64,000 nt of DNA from Billgrantia lactosivorans. GTDB lineage: Bacteria; Pseudomonadota; Gammaproteobacteria; Pseudomonadales; Halomonadaceae. The stretch lies in assembly GCF_003254665.1 (NCBI RefSeq), contig NZ_QHGY01000012.1, positions 1 to 64,000 on the forward strand, read 5' to 3'. Below the pieces are notes generated by a model. The model worked only from the letters and a program-made list of their open reading frames with translations, ran no database searches and was not told the origin of the DNA. The first letter of the stretch is position 1. Each line of letters begins with the position of its first letter. Both the position numbers and the translations under genes were made by a program. Positions 46,452-55,347 of the stretch are shown here, piece by piece.

Positions 46452-47086
46452 GAGCGGGTTCCCCGGTTGTCGGCGGTTCGCCCCTGGGGCGAGAGGGGGT
46501 TCAGGCGATCGAGAATGTCGATGACGCTATCGGCGACCTCGGCGATGCGCTGGCCGCGATCCATGGCCAGCTTGCGCAGCATGCGGTAGGCCTGCTCCTC
46601 GTCGCAGCCCTGGTGCTTCATCAACAGGCCCTTGGCGCGCTCGATGCGCTTGCGGTCGGCCAGCTGGTTGCGCGCCTTGTCGAGCTCCTGGCGCATGCTG
46701 TGGAAGGCGTCGAAGCGGGCGATGGCCACCTCGACGATGGCCTCGACGCGCTCGGGCACCAGGCCGTCCACCACGTAGGCGCTGACGCCGGCCTTGAGCG
46801 CGGCCTGAAGCATATCGGAGTCGTGCTGGTCGGCGAAGAACACCACCGGGCGCGGGTTCTCGCGGTTGAGCAGCGCCATGCTCTCGAGGGTGTCGCGGTC
46901 GGGGCTCTCCATGTCGATGATCACCACGTCGGGCTGATGGCGCGCGACCATCTCGTTGAGGCTGGCCGGGTTCGAGAGCCGGCAGATGACCCGGTGCCCT
47001 TCGGCCATCAGTGCCTCCTCGACCATGGCGGCGCGCACGACCTCGTCGTCGACCAGCAGGATGTTCAGGGGGGATGGTGGTGGCAT
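46448..47086 (-). CDS. nasT: antitermination regulator NasT (ANTAR domain)
   Basis: A 212-residue response-regulator-like protein. The receiver domain (about residues 8-130) keeps DVVIIDMESPD but the acidic pocket is degenerate, in line with control by NasS rather than phosphorylation. The C-terminal ANTAR RNA-binding domain covers about 145-195 (RKRIERAKGLLMKHQGCDEE, then AYRMLRKLAMDRGQRIAEVA). It binds paired hexaloop hairpins in leader RNAs and prevents termination. Such leaders precede nasA, the FNT gene and the nirB operon here. Confidence 0.92.
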   Translation of the reverse strand: MPPPSPLNILLVDDEVVRAAMVEEALMAEGHRVICRLSNPASLNEMVARHQPDVVIIDMESPDRDTLESMALLNRENPRPVVFFADQHDSDMLQAALKAGVSAYVVDGLVPERVEAIVEVAIARFDAFHSMRQELDKARNQLADRKRIERAKGLLMKHQGCDEEQAYRMLRKLAMDRGQRIAEVADSVIDILDRLNPLSPQGRTADNRGTRS

Positions 47087-47227
47087 AGGGTCTCGCTCAT
47101 GAAAGGCGTGCCAGGGTGTCCTTGCCCAGCGCACTGCAAGAAACGTTCCAGGTTTCGCTTGGCCGGCGATGGCGTGGCGCCTGGCGCTTTCGGCCGGAGG
47201 CGCGAGCGAGCCATGCTCGCCCGCCCG

Positions 47228-47243
47228 GCACCAGGCTGGTGCA
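47228..47243 (+). promoter_or_regulatory. NtrC-type binding site upstream of nasA
   Basis: GCACC-AGGCT-GGTGCA matches the NtrC consensus TGCACC-N5-GGTGCA except for the first T. It lies about 110 bases upstream of the sigma-54 promoter, the usual enhancer distance. A half site GGTGCA follows near 47269. Confidence 0.6.
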
Positions 47244-47339
47244 AGGGCGGGGCCGGTCGCAGGCGGATGGTGCAGGGCAGCATGCGGGAGCGACGACGGC
47301 GAAGGGCATCTGCCTGAATGAAGTTTCTTCTCCTGTGGG

Positions 47340-47355
47340 TGGCACGCTTCCTGCT
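47340..47355 (+). promoter_or_regulatory. sigma-54 promoter of nasA
   Basis: TGGCACGCTTCCTGCT has the invariant GG and GC exactly ten bases apart, as required for sigma-54. The predicted start is near 47366, a few bases before the leader hairpins. Confidence 0.75.
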
Positions 47356-47379
47356 TGATGCAGGTCAATACGATTGACA

Positions 47380-47463
47380 GGGGCGCCACGCGGCGCCCCG
47401 AGCGGCAACGACGCCCGCCAACGCCACCCTTCGGGGCCGGCCGCTGGCGGGCGTCGTCGTTTC
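47380..47463 (+). promoter_or_regulatory. leader RNA with hairpin and terminator (NasT target) of nasA
   Basis: A strong hairpin at 47380-47399 (GGGGCGC, loop CACGCG, GCGCCCC) is followed by a perfect 13-bp stem ACGACGCCCGCCA (47408-47420) with TGGCGGGCGTCGT (47445-47457) and then CGTTTCG. This is the antiterminator-terminator layout of NasT-controlled leaders. The six-base loop has G at position 4 but C rather than A at position 1. Confidence 0.7.
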
Positions 47464-47488
47464 GCCACCGACAAGACAGGAGATGGAG

Positions 47489-50254
47489 ATGCGCGAGGCC
47501 CGAACCACCTGCCCCTACTGCGGCGTCGGCTGTGGCGTGCTGGCCAGCGTCGAGGAGGAGCGGATCGTCGAGGTGCAGGGCGACCCGACGCATCCGGCCA
47601 ACTTCGGCCGGCTGTGCGTGAAGGGCTCGGCCCTGCACGAGACGCTGGGCAGCCAAGGGCGCCTGACCCAGCCCCGGGTCGATGGGGTCGAGGTCGACTG
47701 GGAGACGGCGCTGGCCACGGTGGCCGAGCGGCTGACGGCGGTGCGCGACCGCCACGGTTCGCAGGCGCTGGCCGCCTACCTTTCCGGGCAGCTGCTCACC
47801 GAGGACTACTACGTCGCCAACAAGCTGTTCAAGGGCTTTCTCGGCACGCCGCACCTGGATACCAACTCGCGGCTGTGCATGGCCTCGGCGGTGGCGGCCC
47901 ACAAGCGCGCCTTCGGCGCCGACGCCGTGCCGTGCAGCTACGAGGATCTCGAGGAGGCCGAGCTGGTGGTGCTGGTGGGCTCCAACCTGGCCTGGAACCA
48001 CCCGGTGCTCTACCAGCGCCTGAAGGTGGCCAAGCAGCGCAACCCGCTGCTGCGGGTGGTGGTGATCGACCCGCGGGTCACCGATACCTGCGAGATCGCC
48101 GACCTCTACCTGGGGCTTAAGCCGGGCAGCGACGCGCGCCTGTTCACCGGGCTGCTGGCGTGGATGGCCGAGCGCAACAGGCTCGACCGGGTCTACCTGG
48201 AGGCGCATGCCCAGGGCATCGAGGAGGCGCTTGCCGCGGCGCGCGAGCAGGACGCCTCGGTGGAGGCCATCGCCGCCGACTGCGACGTCGATGCCGAGCG
48301 CCTGGAGACCTTTTTCTACTGGTTCGCCACCCACCTGCACGTGGTCACGCTGTTCTCCCAGGGGGTGAACCAGTCGAGCAGCGGCACCGACAAGGGCAAC
48401 GCCATCATCAACTGCCACCTGGCCGGCGGCAAGATCGGCCTGCCCGGGGCGGGGCCGTTCTCGATCACCGGCCAGCCCAACGCCATGGGCGGGCGCGAGG
48501 TGGGCGGGCTGGCCAACCAGTTGGCCGCCCACATGGACTACGACACCCCCGGCGCGCGCGACCGGGTCACGCGCTTCTGGGCCACCGAGCGGCTGGTGCC
48601 GTGCCTGCCGGAGGCGCCCGGTCACAAGGCGGTGGCGCTGTTCGAGGCGATCGAGCGCGGCGAGGTGCAGGCGCTATGGATCATGGCCACCAACCCGGCG
48701 GTGAGCCTGCCGCGGGCCGACCGGGTGCGCGCGGCACTGGCCAAGTGCCCGCTGGTGATCGTCTCCGAGTGCATGGCCGACGCCGACCTGCTGGCCTGCG
48801 CCGACATCGTGCTGCCGGCCTCGAGCTGGTCGGAGAAGGACGGCACCGTGACCAACTCCGAGCGGTGCATCTCGCGCCAGCGCGGCCTCCTGCCGCCGCC
48901 GGGGGAAGCGCGCCACGACTGGTGGATTGTCTGCGAGGTGGCCAGGCGGCTGGGCTTCGGCGAGGCCTTCGACTATGCCCATCCCTGCGAGATCTTCGAC
49001 GAGCACGCGCGGCTCTCGGGGTTCGAGAACGGTGAGGGGCCGGGCGAGAGCCCCAGGCTGTTCGACATCTCCGGCCTGGCCGGGCTCGACCGTGGCGCCT
49101 ACGACGCCCTGGCGCCGATCCAGTGGCCGGTCAACGCCGCCGCCCCCCACGGCACCGCGCGGCTGTTCACCGATGGCCGCTTCGCCACGCCAGACGGCCG
49201 TGCCCGCCTGCTGCCGGTGCGCCCGCGCCCGCCGGCCCAGGCGCTGGACGCTGCGCGGCCGCTGCGGCTCAACACCGGGCGCATTCGCGACCAGTGGCAC
49301 ACCATGACCCGCACCGGGCGGGCGCCGCGGCTGATGAATCACCGCGCCGAGCCGTTCATCGAGGTCGCCCCGGAGGACGCCGCCGAGTGGGGCGTGGAGG
49401 AGCAGGCGCTGGCCAGGCTGACGGGTGCCGGGGGGCACTACGTCGGCCGGGTGCGGGTGTCGCGCGGGCAGCGCCGCGGCGAGGTGTTCGTACCGATGCA
49501 CTGGAGCGGCCACTTCAGCGGCTCGGCACGCATGGGCGAGCTGCTCGAGGCGCATCTCGACCCGTTTTCCGGCCAGCCGGAGTCCAAGCACGGCGCTGTT
49601 TCGCTGGAGCCGCTGCCGCTGGACTGGGAGGCCACGCTGCTGGTGGCCGACGACCTGGGCGTGGCGGAGACGACCTGGTGTGACGAGAGCCGCTACTGGG
49701 CGCGCATCCCTCTGGCTGACTGCCAGCGCTGGCAACTGGCCGGCGATGAGCCGGGCGCCTGCGCCGGGATGGAAAAAGTCGAGCGCGACTGGCTGGCCTG
49801 GCTCGAGGCGAGGCTGCCGGTGGCGCCGACGTTGTGGTGCAGCGACCCCGCCAGCGGCCGCCTGCGCGCCGCCGGGGTCGATGAGCGCGGACGCCTGCGC
49901 TGGTGGTTCATGTCGGGGCCACCACGGGAGCTGCCGAACCTCGCCTGGCTCGCCGAGCGCTTCGGCGAGGCCGCCAGAAGCGAGGGCGTGACCGCCGCAC
50001 AGCGACGGCGCCTGCTGGCCGGCTGCGACGACGGCGCCGCCAACCAGGGGCCGGTGGTGTGCAGCTGCCATCAGGTGGGCCAACGCGCTATCCTAGGAGC
50101 CATCCGTGAAGGCGACGACAGCGTCGAGGCGCTGGGCGCCAGGCTGGCCTGTGGCACCCAGTGCGGAAGCTGCATTCCCGAGCTGAAATCGTTGATCGAA
50201 GAGGAGAAGGCCCATGCGGGCGCTGAGCCAACTGAAGTCACTGCTGTCGCCTGA
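47489..50254 (+). CDS. nasA: assimilatory nitrate reductase catalytic subunit with C-terminal BFD domain
   Basis: A 921-residue molybdopterin enzyme. The N-terminal 4Fe-4S site is TCPYCGVGCGVLAS with a further Cys in GRLCVKG. The Mo-bis-MGD regions include SRLCMASAVAAHKRAFGADA (Cys ligand), SQGVNQSSSGTDKGNAIINC and TGQPNAMGGREVGGLANQLA. A C-terminal BFD-like [2Fe-2S] domain (CSCHQVGQRAILGAIREGDD, CGTQCGSCIPELK) probably accepts electrons. It reduces nitrate to nitrite in the cytoplasm. The ATG at 47489 has AGGAG six bases upstream; the one at 47483 is too close. It overlaps the next gene by 41 bases. Confidence 0.93.
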   Translation: MREARTTCPYCGVGCGVLASVEEERIVEVQGDPTHPANFGRLCVKGSALHETLGSQGRLTQPRVDGVEVDWETALATVAERLTAVRDRHGSQALAAYLSGQLLTEDYYVANKLFKGFLGTPHLDTNSRLCMASAVAAHKRAFGADAVPCSYEDLEEAELVVLVGSNLAWNHPVLYQRLKVAKQRNPLLRVVVIDPRVTDTCEIADLYLGLKPGSDARLFTGLLAWMAERNRLDRVYLEAHAQGIEEALAAAREQDASVEAIAADCDVDAERLETFFYWFATHLHVVTLFSQGVNQSSSGTDKGNAIINCHLAGGKIGLPGAGPFSITGQPNAMGGREVGGLANQLAAHMDYDTPGARDRVTRFWATERLVPCLPEAPGHKAVALFEAIERGEVQALWIMATNPAVSLPRADRVRAALAKCPLVIVSECMADADLLACADIVLPASSWSEKDGTVTNSERCISRQRGLLPPPGEARHDWWIVCEVARRLGFGEAFDYAHPCEIFDEHARLSGFENGEGPGESPRLFDISGLAGLDRGAYDALAPIQWPVNAAAPHGTARLFTDGRFATPDGRARLLPVRPRPPAQALDAARPLRLNTGRIRDQWHTMTRTGRAPRLMNHRAEPFIEVAPEDAAEWGVEEQALARLTGAGGHYVGRVRVSRGQRRGEVFVPMHWSGHFSGSARMGELLEAHLDPFSGQPESKHGAVSLEPLPLDWEATLLVADDLGVAETTWCDESRYWARIPLADCQRWQLAGDEPGACAGMEKVERDWLAWLEARLPVAPTLWCSDPASGRLRAAGVDERGRLRWWFMSGPPRELPNLAWLAERFGEAARSEGVTAAQRRRLLAGCDDGAANQGPVVCSCHQVGQRAILGAIREGDDSVEALGARLACGTQCGSCIPELKSLIEEEKAHAGAEPTEVTAVA

Positions 50255-51170
50255 GCTGCTCCGCCGGGCGACGCTGCCCAGGGCGCTGGGGCAGGCCGCC
50301 TTCTCGCGGCTGCACGGCCTGGGGCACATCGTGCGCTCGCCGTTCGGCCGCTCCACCCGCGTCGAGCTGCCCACCCTGACCCTGGACGGCGAGTGCCGCC
50401 CCGGGCGGGTCTACCTGGTGGGGGCGGGCAGCGGCGACGTCGAGCTGCTCACGCTCAAGGCCGCGCGGTTGCTGCAGCAGGCCGACGCGGTGGTCTACGA
50501 CCGCCTGGTGGGCGATGACGTGCTGGCGCTGATTCCCGCCGGCCACGAGCGCTACTACGTGGGCAAGGCGCGCGGCCACCACAGCGTGCCCCAGGCCGAG
50601 ATCGGCGCGCTGCTGGTCTCGCTTGCCCGGCAGGGCAAGTCGGTGGTGCGCCTCAAGGGCGGCGACCCCGGCGTGTTCGGGCGCATGGGCGAGGAGCTGG
50701 CCGCACTGGCCGAGGGCGGCGTCGAGGCCGAGATCGTGCCGGGCATCACCGCCGCCTCGGCCGCTGCCGCCGGCATGGGCATCCCGCTCACCGACCGCGC
50801 CCACGCCCAGCAGCTGCGCTTCGTCACCGCCCAGCTGTGCCGCAAGGGCGGCGAGCCCGACTGGGCCGAGCTGGCGCGCACCGACGAGACGCTGATCTTC
50901 TACATGGGCCTGAACAAGGTCAAGGCCATCTGCCACGGCCTGCGTCGGGCCGGCCTGCCCGACGACTGGCCGATCATGCTGGTGGCCAACGCCAGCCTGC
51001 CGGAACAGGCCTCGCGGGTCGGCACCCTGGCCGACATGCCGGACCAGCTCGCCGCCACGCCGCTGCCGTCGCCGTGCCTGATCGTGGTGGGCAGCGTGGT
51101 GCGCATGGTCGCGACCAGCCCGGCCGCTGCCCCGTCTGCCCAGACCAAGGGCCACATGCACCAAGATTGA
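50214..51170 (+). CDS. cobA: uroporphyrinogen-III C-methyltransferase (siroheme synthesis)
   Basis: A 318-residue SUMT enzyme with an N-terminal extension of about 60 residues before the domain. Motifs are YLVGAGSGDVELLTLKAARL, VVRLKGGDPGVFGRMGEELA and VPGITAASAAAAGMGIPLTD. It methylates uroporphyrinogen III with SAM on the way to siroheme, the cofactor of NirB. The start lies inside nasA after GAGGAGAAG, so it is translationally coupled. Confidence 0.93.
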   Translation: MRALSQLKSLLSPELLRRATLPRALGQAAFSRLHGLGHIVRSPFGRSTRVELPTLTLDGECRPGRVYLVGAGSGDVELLTLKAARLLQQADAVVYDRLVGDDVLALIPAGHERYYVGKARGHHSVPQAEIGALLVSLARQGKSVVRLKGGDPGVFGRMGEELAALAEGGVEAEIVPGITAASAAAAGMGIPLTDRAHAQQLRFVTAQLCRKGGEPDWAELARTDETLIFYMGLNKVKAICHGLRRAGLPDDWPIMLVANASLPEQASRVGTLADMPDQLAATPLPSPCLIVVGSVVRMVATSPAAAPSAQTKGHMHQD

Positions 51171-51323
51171 GCGACGACACGCCGGGATGCACCGGCGTGG
51201 CCGATCTCGCCCGGACATAGTGCCTCTCCGACCCTCGGTCGTCGAATCCCGATGGCTGGCGGCATCGCTTGAGCCCCCCGCGGTTGCCTTCCGCTGGCTT
51301 CCTTGTCGCAGTTGCCAATGAGT

Positions 51324-51339
51324 TGGCACGCAACGTGCT
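51324..51339 (+). promoter_or_regulatory. sigma-54 promoter of the formate/nitrite transporter gene
   Basis: TGGCACGCAACGTGCT has GG and GC separated by ten bases. A likely NtrC half site TGCACC is at 51188-51193, with a weak second half. The start is expected near 51350. Confidence 0.75.
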
Positions 51340-51377
51340 TGTTCATGGCAGGGCTCTGCTGCCAATGCAGGCGGGCC

Positions 51378-51488
51378 GGCGGGATCAACGACGATCGCCG
51401 CTGCCATTCTTCGCAGGCCCACGACAACGCGACGAACACAGGCAAGGGCGCCTGAAGCTGCACGCCGGCTTCAGGCGCCCTTGCGTTT
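51378..51488 (+). promoter_or_regulatory. leader RNA with hexaloop hairpin and strong terminator (NasT target)
   Basis: The hairpin near 51378-51401 has a GATC/GATC stem, extended through one bulge, around the loop AACGAC: A at 1 and G at 4, the ANTAR rule. It is followed by a perfect 15-bp stem (51444-51458 with 51468-51482) and GCGTTTG. Control by NasT is inferred. Confidence 0.7.
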
Positions 51489-51535
51489 GTCACGTCAGCC
51501 ACGAGACGAGAGGCGCCACGCGCGTAAACAACGCT

Positions 51536-52345
51536 ATGTCCTATCTGCTTCCTTCCGAGTTCGCGACCAAGATGGTGGATGCCGGCGAGTCCAAGCTCCA
51601 CATGGCCACCCGGGACGTCCTGATCCGCGCCTTCATGGCGGGGGCCATCCTGGCCCTGGCCGCGGTCTTCGCGGTGACCATCACGGTCGAGACCGGTTCG
51701 GCCATCCTCGGGGCCGCGCTGTTTCCGGTCGGCTTCTGCATGCTCTACCTGATGGGCTTCGACCTGCTGACCGGGGTCTTCGTGCTGACGCCGCTGGCCT
51801 GGCTGGACCGCCGCCCCGGGGTCACCATCGAGAGGATCCTGGTCCACTGGGGCAAGGTCTTCTGCGGCAACCTGGCCGGTGCCCTGACCGTGGCGGTGCT
51901 GATGGCGATCGTCTTCACCTACGGCTTCTCCACACCGCCGGACGAGGTGGGGCAGAAGATTGCCGGCATCGGCCATGCCCGTACCGTGGGCTACAAGGAG
52001 TTCGGCGCGGCCGGCATGCTGACCATCCTGATCCGCGGCATCCTGTGCAACTGGATGGTCTCGCTCGGCGTGGTCGGGGCGATGATCTCGACCACGGTGG
52101 GCGGCAAGGTGATCGCCATGTGGATGCCGATCATGGTGTTCTTCTTCATGGGCTTCGAGCACTCCATCGTCAACATGTTCCTGTTCCCCTCGGCGATGAT
52201 GATGGGCGGCGGCTTCTCGATCGCGGATTACCTGATCTGGAACGAGATCCCGGTGGTGGTCGGCAACCTGATCGGTGGGCTCTCGCTGACCGGGCTGACG
52301 CTCTACGCCACCCACGTGCGCACCGCGCCGCTGCGCGACATCTGA
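51536..52345 (+). CDS. nirC: formate/nitrite transporter family protein
   Basis: A 269-residue FNT-family channel with six hydrophobic helices. Signatures: GAALFPVGFCMLYLMGFDLL (helix 2 and the first constriction), LAGALTVAVLMAIVF, NWMVSLGVVGAMISTTVGGK and GFEHSIVNMFLFPSAMMMGG (helix 5). It exchanges nitrite or formate across the inner membrane. In a nitrate-assimilation operon nitrite (or nitrate) is the likely substrate, so the symbol is tentative. It ends one base before the next start. Confidence 0.9.
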   Translation: MSYLLPSEFATKMVDAGESKLHMATRDVLIRAFMAGAILALAAVFAVTITVETGSAILGAALFPVGFCMLYLMGFDLLTGVFVLTPLAWLDRRPGVTIERILVHWGKVFCGNLAGALTVAVLMAIVFTYGFSTPPDEVGQKIAGIGHARTVGYKEFGAAGMLTILIRGILCNWMVSLGVVGAMISTTVGGKVIAMWMPIMVFFFMGFEHSIVNMFLFPSAMMMGGGFSIADYLIWNEIPVVVGNLIGGLSLTGLTLYATHVRTAPLRDI

Positions 52346-52346
52346 G

Positions 52347-54083
52347 ATGTCGGCCTTCCAGCCTGGCGGGTCGCTGCGGGTGTCGCTGGGCCAGTGTTCG
52401 GAGGCGGGGCGCAAGGCGGTCAACCAGGACTTCCACGGCGCCTACGTACCGCGTGAGCCGGAGCTCTCGCGCAAGGGCATCGTGGTGGCGCTGGCCGACG
52501 GCATCAGCAGCAGCGCGGTGAGTCGGATCGCCAGCGAAGCGGCGGTCAGGAGTTTCATCGAGGACTACTACTGCACCGCCGAGAGCTGGACGGTGAAGAC
52601 CGCCGCCCAGCGGGTGCTGACGGCGGCCAACTCCTGGCTGCATGCCCAGACCCGGCGCAGCGAATACCGCTGGGACAAGGATCGCGGCTACGTCTGCACC
52701 TTCACCGCGCTGGTGCTGAAGTCGCGTACGGCACACGTCTTTCATGTCGGCGATGCACGGCTCTATCGCCTGGGCGCTCAGGGTGGCCTCGAGCCGCTGA
52801 CCCGCGAGCATCGCGTCCGGGCGACGCCGGACAGCTACTACCTCGGCCGGGCGATGGGCGCCAGCGAGCAGCTCGAGATCGACTACCTGGCCCTGCCGGT
52901 GGAGGCGGGTGAGCGCTTCCTGCTGATGACCGATGGCGTATACGAGCACCTGGGCGAATCGCGCATGCAGGCGATTCTCGCCGAGCACGAGGCGGACCTG
53001 AACGCCGCCGCCCGCGCCCTGGTGCAGGCAGCCTTCGATGCGGGCAGCGACGACAACCTGACGGTGCAGGTGGTGCGGGTGGAGGAAGTGCCGCTGGGTC
53101 AGGCCGGGGAGATCTATTCGGGCGAGGCGAGACTGCCGTTCCCGCCGCAACTCTCGCCACGCATGTCCCTCGACGGCTATCGCATCCTGCGCCAGCTCCA
53201 CGCCAGCGCGCGCAGCCATGCCTACCTGGCCGTGGACACGGAAACCGCGGAGAAGGTCGTCATCAAGACCCTGGCGACCGAGCTGCGCGAGGATCCGGGA
53301 CACGTCGAGCGCTTTCTGCTGGAGGAGTGGATCGCCCGGCGCATCGCCAGTCCCCACGTGGTCAAGGCGCATCGCTCGGTGCGCCCCCGCCGTTACCTCT
53401 ACAGCGTGACCGAGTACCTCGAGGGGCGCACGCTCGCCCAGTGGTTGCGCGACGAGCCGCGCCCGGAGCTGGAGACGGTGCGTGACCTCGTCGGGCAGAT
53501 CGCCCGCGGCCTGCGTGCCTTCCATCGCCTGGAGATGGTGCACCAGGACCTGCGGCCGCAGAACGTCATGGTCGACGCCGCGGGCCACGCGACCCTCATC
53601 GACTTCGGCTCGGTGCGCGTGGCCGGCATCGCCGAAGCCCGGCCGGGGCAGGCCAACGACCCGCTGGGCACGGCCGCCTATACGGCACCGGAGTGCTTCC
53701 TCGGTGAGCCGTCCACGCCGCGCTCGGATCAGTTCTCGCTGGCGGTGATCGCCTATCATGCCCTCACCGGGGCGTTGCCCTACGGCACCGAGGTGGCCGG
53801 GTCGCGCACCCGGGCGGCCCAGCGTCGCCTCCGCTATCGCTCGGCGCTGACGCACAACCGCGACCTGCCTGGCTGGCTCGACGAGGTGCTCAGGAAGGCG
53901 CTGCATCCCAGGCCCGAACGGCGCTTCGAGGCGCTCTCCGAGTTCGTCCACGAGCTGCGCCAGCCCAGCCCCGTGTTTGTGCAGAAGCGTCGTCCGCCGC
54001 TGATCGAGCGCGATCCCGTGCGCTTCTGGCAGGGGCTTGCCGCACTGCTGGCGCTTCTGGTGCTCGCGCTGCTGCTCGAATGA
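52347..54083 (+). CDS. fused PP2C-type phosphatase and Ser/Thr protein kinase with C-terminal membrane helix
   Basis: A 578-residue fusion. Residues 1-240 are a PP2C phosphatase (AVNQDFHG, VVALADGISSS, FHVGDARLYRL, LLMTDGVYEHL, GSDDNLTVQVV), with the acidic metal ligands in place. Residues 270-535 are a eukaryotic-type kinase: VVIKTLATEL (Lys), HQDLRPQNVMVDAAG where HRD is HQD, LIDFGSVRVAG, TAAYTAPECF. A single hydrophobic helix ends the chain (QGLAALLALLVLALLLE). Such fusions accompany nitrate-assimilation genes in other gammaproteobacteria; the target is unknown. Confidence 0.9.
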   Translation: MSAFQPGGSLRVSLGQCSEAGRKAVNQDFHGAYVPREPELSRKGIVVALADGISSSAVSRIASEAAVRSFIEDYYCTAESWTVKTAAQRVLTAANSWLHAQTRRSEYRWDKDRGYVCTFTALVLKSRTAHVFHVGDARLYRLGAQGGLEPLTREHRVRATPDSYYLGRAMGASEQLEIDYLALPVEAGERFLLMTDGVYEHLGESRMQAILAEHEADLNAAARALVQAAFDAGSDDNLTVQVVRVEEVPLGQAGEIYSGEARLPFPPQLSPRMSLDGYRILRQLHASARSHAYLAVDTETAEKVVIKTLATELREDPGHVERFLLEEWIARRIASPHVVKAHRSVRPRRYLYSVTEYLEGRTLAQWLRDEPRPELETVRDLVGQIARGLRAFHRLEMVHQDLRPQNVMVDAAGHATLIDFGSVRVAGIAEARPGQANDPLGTAAYTAPECFLGEPSTPRSDQFSLAVIAYHALTGALPYGTEVAGSRTRAAQRRLRYRSALTHNRDLPGWLDEVLRKALHPRPERRFEALSEFVHELRQPSPVFVQKRRPPLIERDPVRFWQGLAALLALLVLALLLE

Positions 54084-54232
54084 GTTTCGTCGCGCCGGTT
54101 GCCGCTGGGCCCGCGAACCGAGCGGGCGAAGTTCCGCGGCGTGAGCCGCCTCTTCGACATCTGCTAGGCTGACTCCTGCGGGCGCCTGGAATGGCGCGAT
54201 GCGGCAAATGCCGCGGCTGGCAAGGAGCTCCC

Positions 54233-55303
54233 ATGGCCGACAAGGAGGAGAGCGGCACCGAAACGCTTTCGCGCTACACCCGGCGCGTGATGATCGCCAT
54301 CGGGCTCGTGGCCCTCGTGGCGGTATTGCTGTACTTCGCCAGCAAGCTCATCCATGTGCTGCTGCTGGTCTTCGCCGGCATCTTGACGGCCGTGGCCATC
54401 GATGGGGTGGTGCGGCTGTGCCGACGCTTCTTGCCGATCGGCCGACGCTGGGCGCTGGTCACGGCGCTGCTGCTGATCTGCCTGGTGCTGGGCGGGCTGG
54501 GTGCGCTGATCGGCCCGCGCCTGGCGGAGCAGCTACCGCAGCTCGTCCAGCAGCTCCCGGAGGCCATTCGTCGCCTCATGGCAGCGGTTCAGGGGCTGCC
54601 CGGCGTCGAGGCGGCCCTGCAGCAGTTCGACGACCCCGCAAGCCTGGTCGGACAGCCCGTGCTGGACCGCCTGTCCACCGCCATCTCCACCACTTTCGGT
54701 GCGCTCACGAATTTCCTGCTGGTCCTCTTGATCGGCTTCTACCTGGTTCTCAGCCCGCGCCAGTACCTGAGCCGGCTGGTGCTGCTGTGCCCGCCCGCTC
54801 GGCGCGAACGACTGCATCAGGTGCTGAGCCTGCAGGGGCGCTCGCTGCGGCTGTGGCTGGTGAGCCGGCTGATCTCCATGCTGTTCGTCGGTGTCGGCGT
54901 TGCCCTCGGCTTGGTGATCATGGGCGTGCCGATGGCGGGCGCGCTGGGGCTGATCGCGGGTCTGCTCTCTTTCATCCCGTACCTGGGGCCGATCCTCGGC
55001 GCCATCCCGACGATACTGATCGCCTTTCTCGAAGCGCCCGTGCTGGCTCTCTATGCCATCGGACTCTACGTGATCATCGAGACGCTGGAGTCGAACATCG
55101 TCATGCCGCTGGCGGCCAGGGAGATGGTCAGCCTGCCGCCGGCCTTTACCGTGGTGGTCCAGCTCGCCGGTGCGGCGGTGGCGGGGGTGGCCGGGGTCAT
55201 GCTGGCGACGCCCATTGCGGTGGTGGCGGTCGTCGCCGTGCAGATGCTCTATATCGAGGACGTGCTCGGCGACCGGGTCGACGTGCTGGGGCAGCGCGAG
55301 TGA
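54233..55303 (+). CDS. AI-2E family transporter / PerM permease
   Basis: A 356-residue membrane protein of the PerM/AI-2E family with seven or eight helices. The signature GLIAGLLSFIPYLGPILGAI is near residue 250, and IETLESNIVMPLAAREMVSL follows. Members export autoinducer-2 in a few cases, but most move unknown solutes or act as sodium-proton antiporters. AAGGAG precedes the ATG. It converges with the peroxiredoxin gene. Confidence 0.87.
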   Translation: MADKEESGTETLSRYTRRVMIAIGLVALVAVLLYFASKLIHVLLLVFAGILTAVAIDGVVRLCRRFLPIGRRWALVTALLLICLVLGGLGALIGPRLAEQLPQLVQQLPEAIRRLMAAVQGLPGVEAALQQFDDPASLVGQPVLDRLSTAISTTFGALTNFLLVLLIGFYLVLSPRQYLSRLVLLCPPARRERLHQVLSLQGRSLRLWLVSRLISMLFVGVGVALGLVIMGVPMAGALGLIAGLLSFIPYLGPILGAIPTILIAFLEAPVLALYAIGLYVIIETLESNIVMPLAAREMVSLPPAFTVVVQLAGAAVAGVAGVMLATPIAVVAVVAVQMLYIEDVLGDRVDVLGQRE

Positions 55304-55315
55304 ACGCCGGAAAGG

Positions 55316-55341
55316 GCCGGGCCCGCCGACACGGGCCCGGC
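55316..55341. terminator. bidirectional hairpin terminator
   Basis: A perfect 10-bp stem (GCCGGGCCCG) with a six-base loop between two convergent genes. The T-run is poor on both sides (CCCTTTCC on the minus strand), so termination may need rho. Confidence 0.5.
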
Positions 55342-55347
55342 GGGGGA

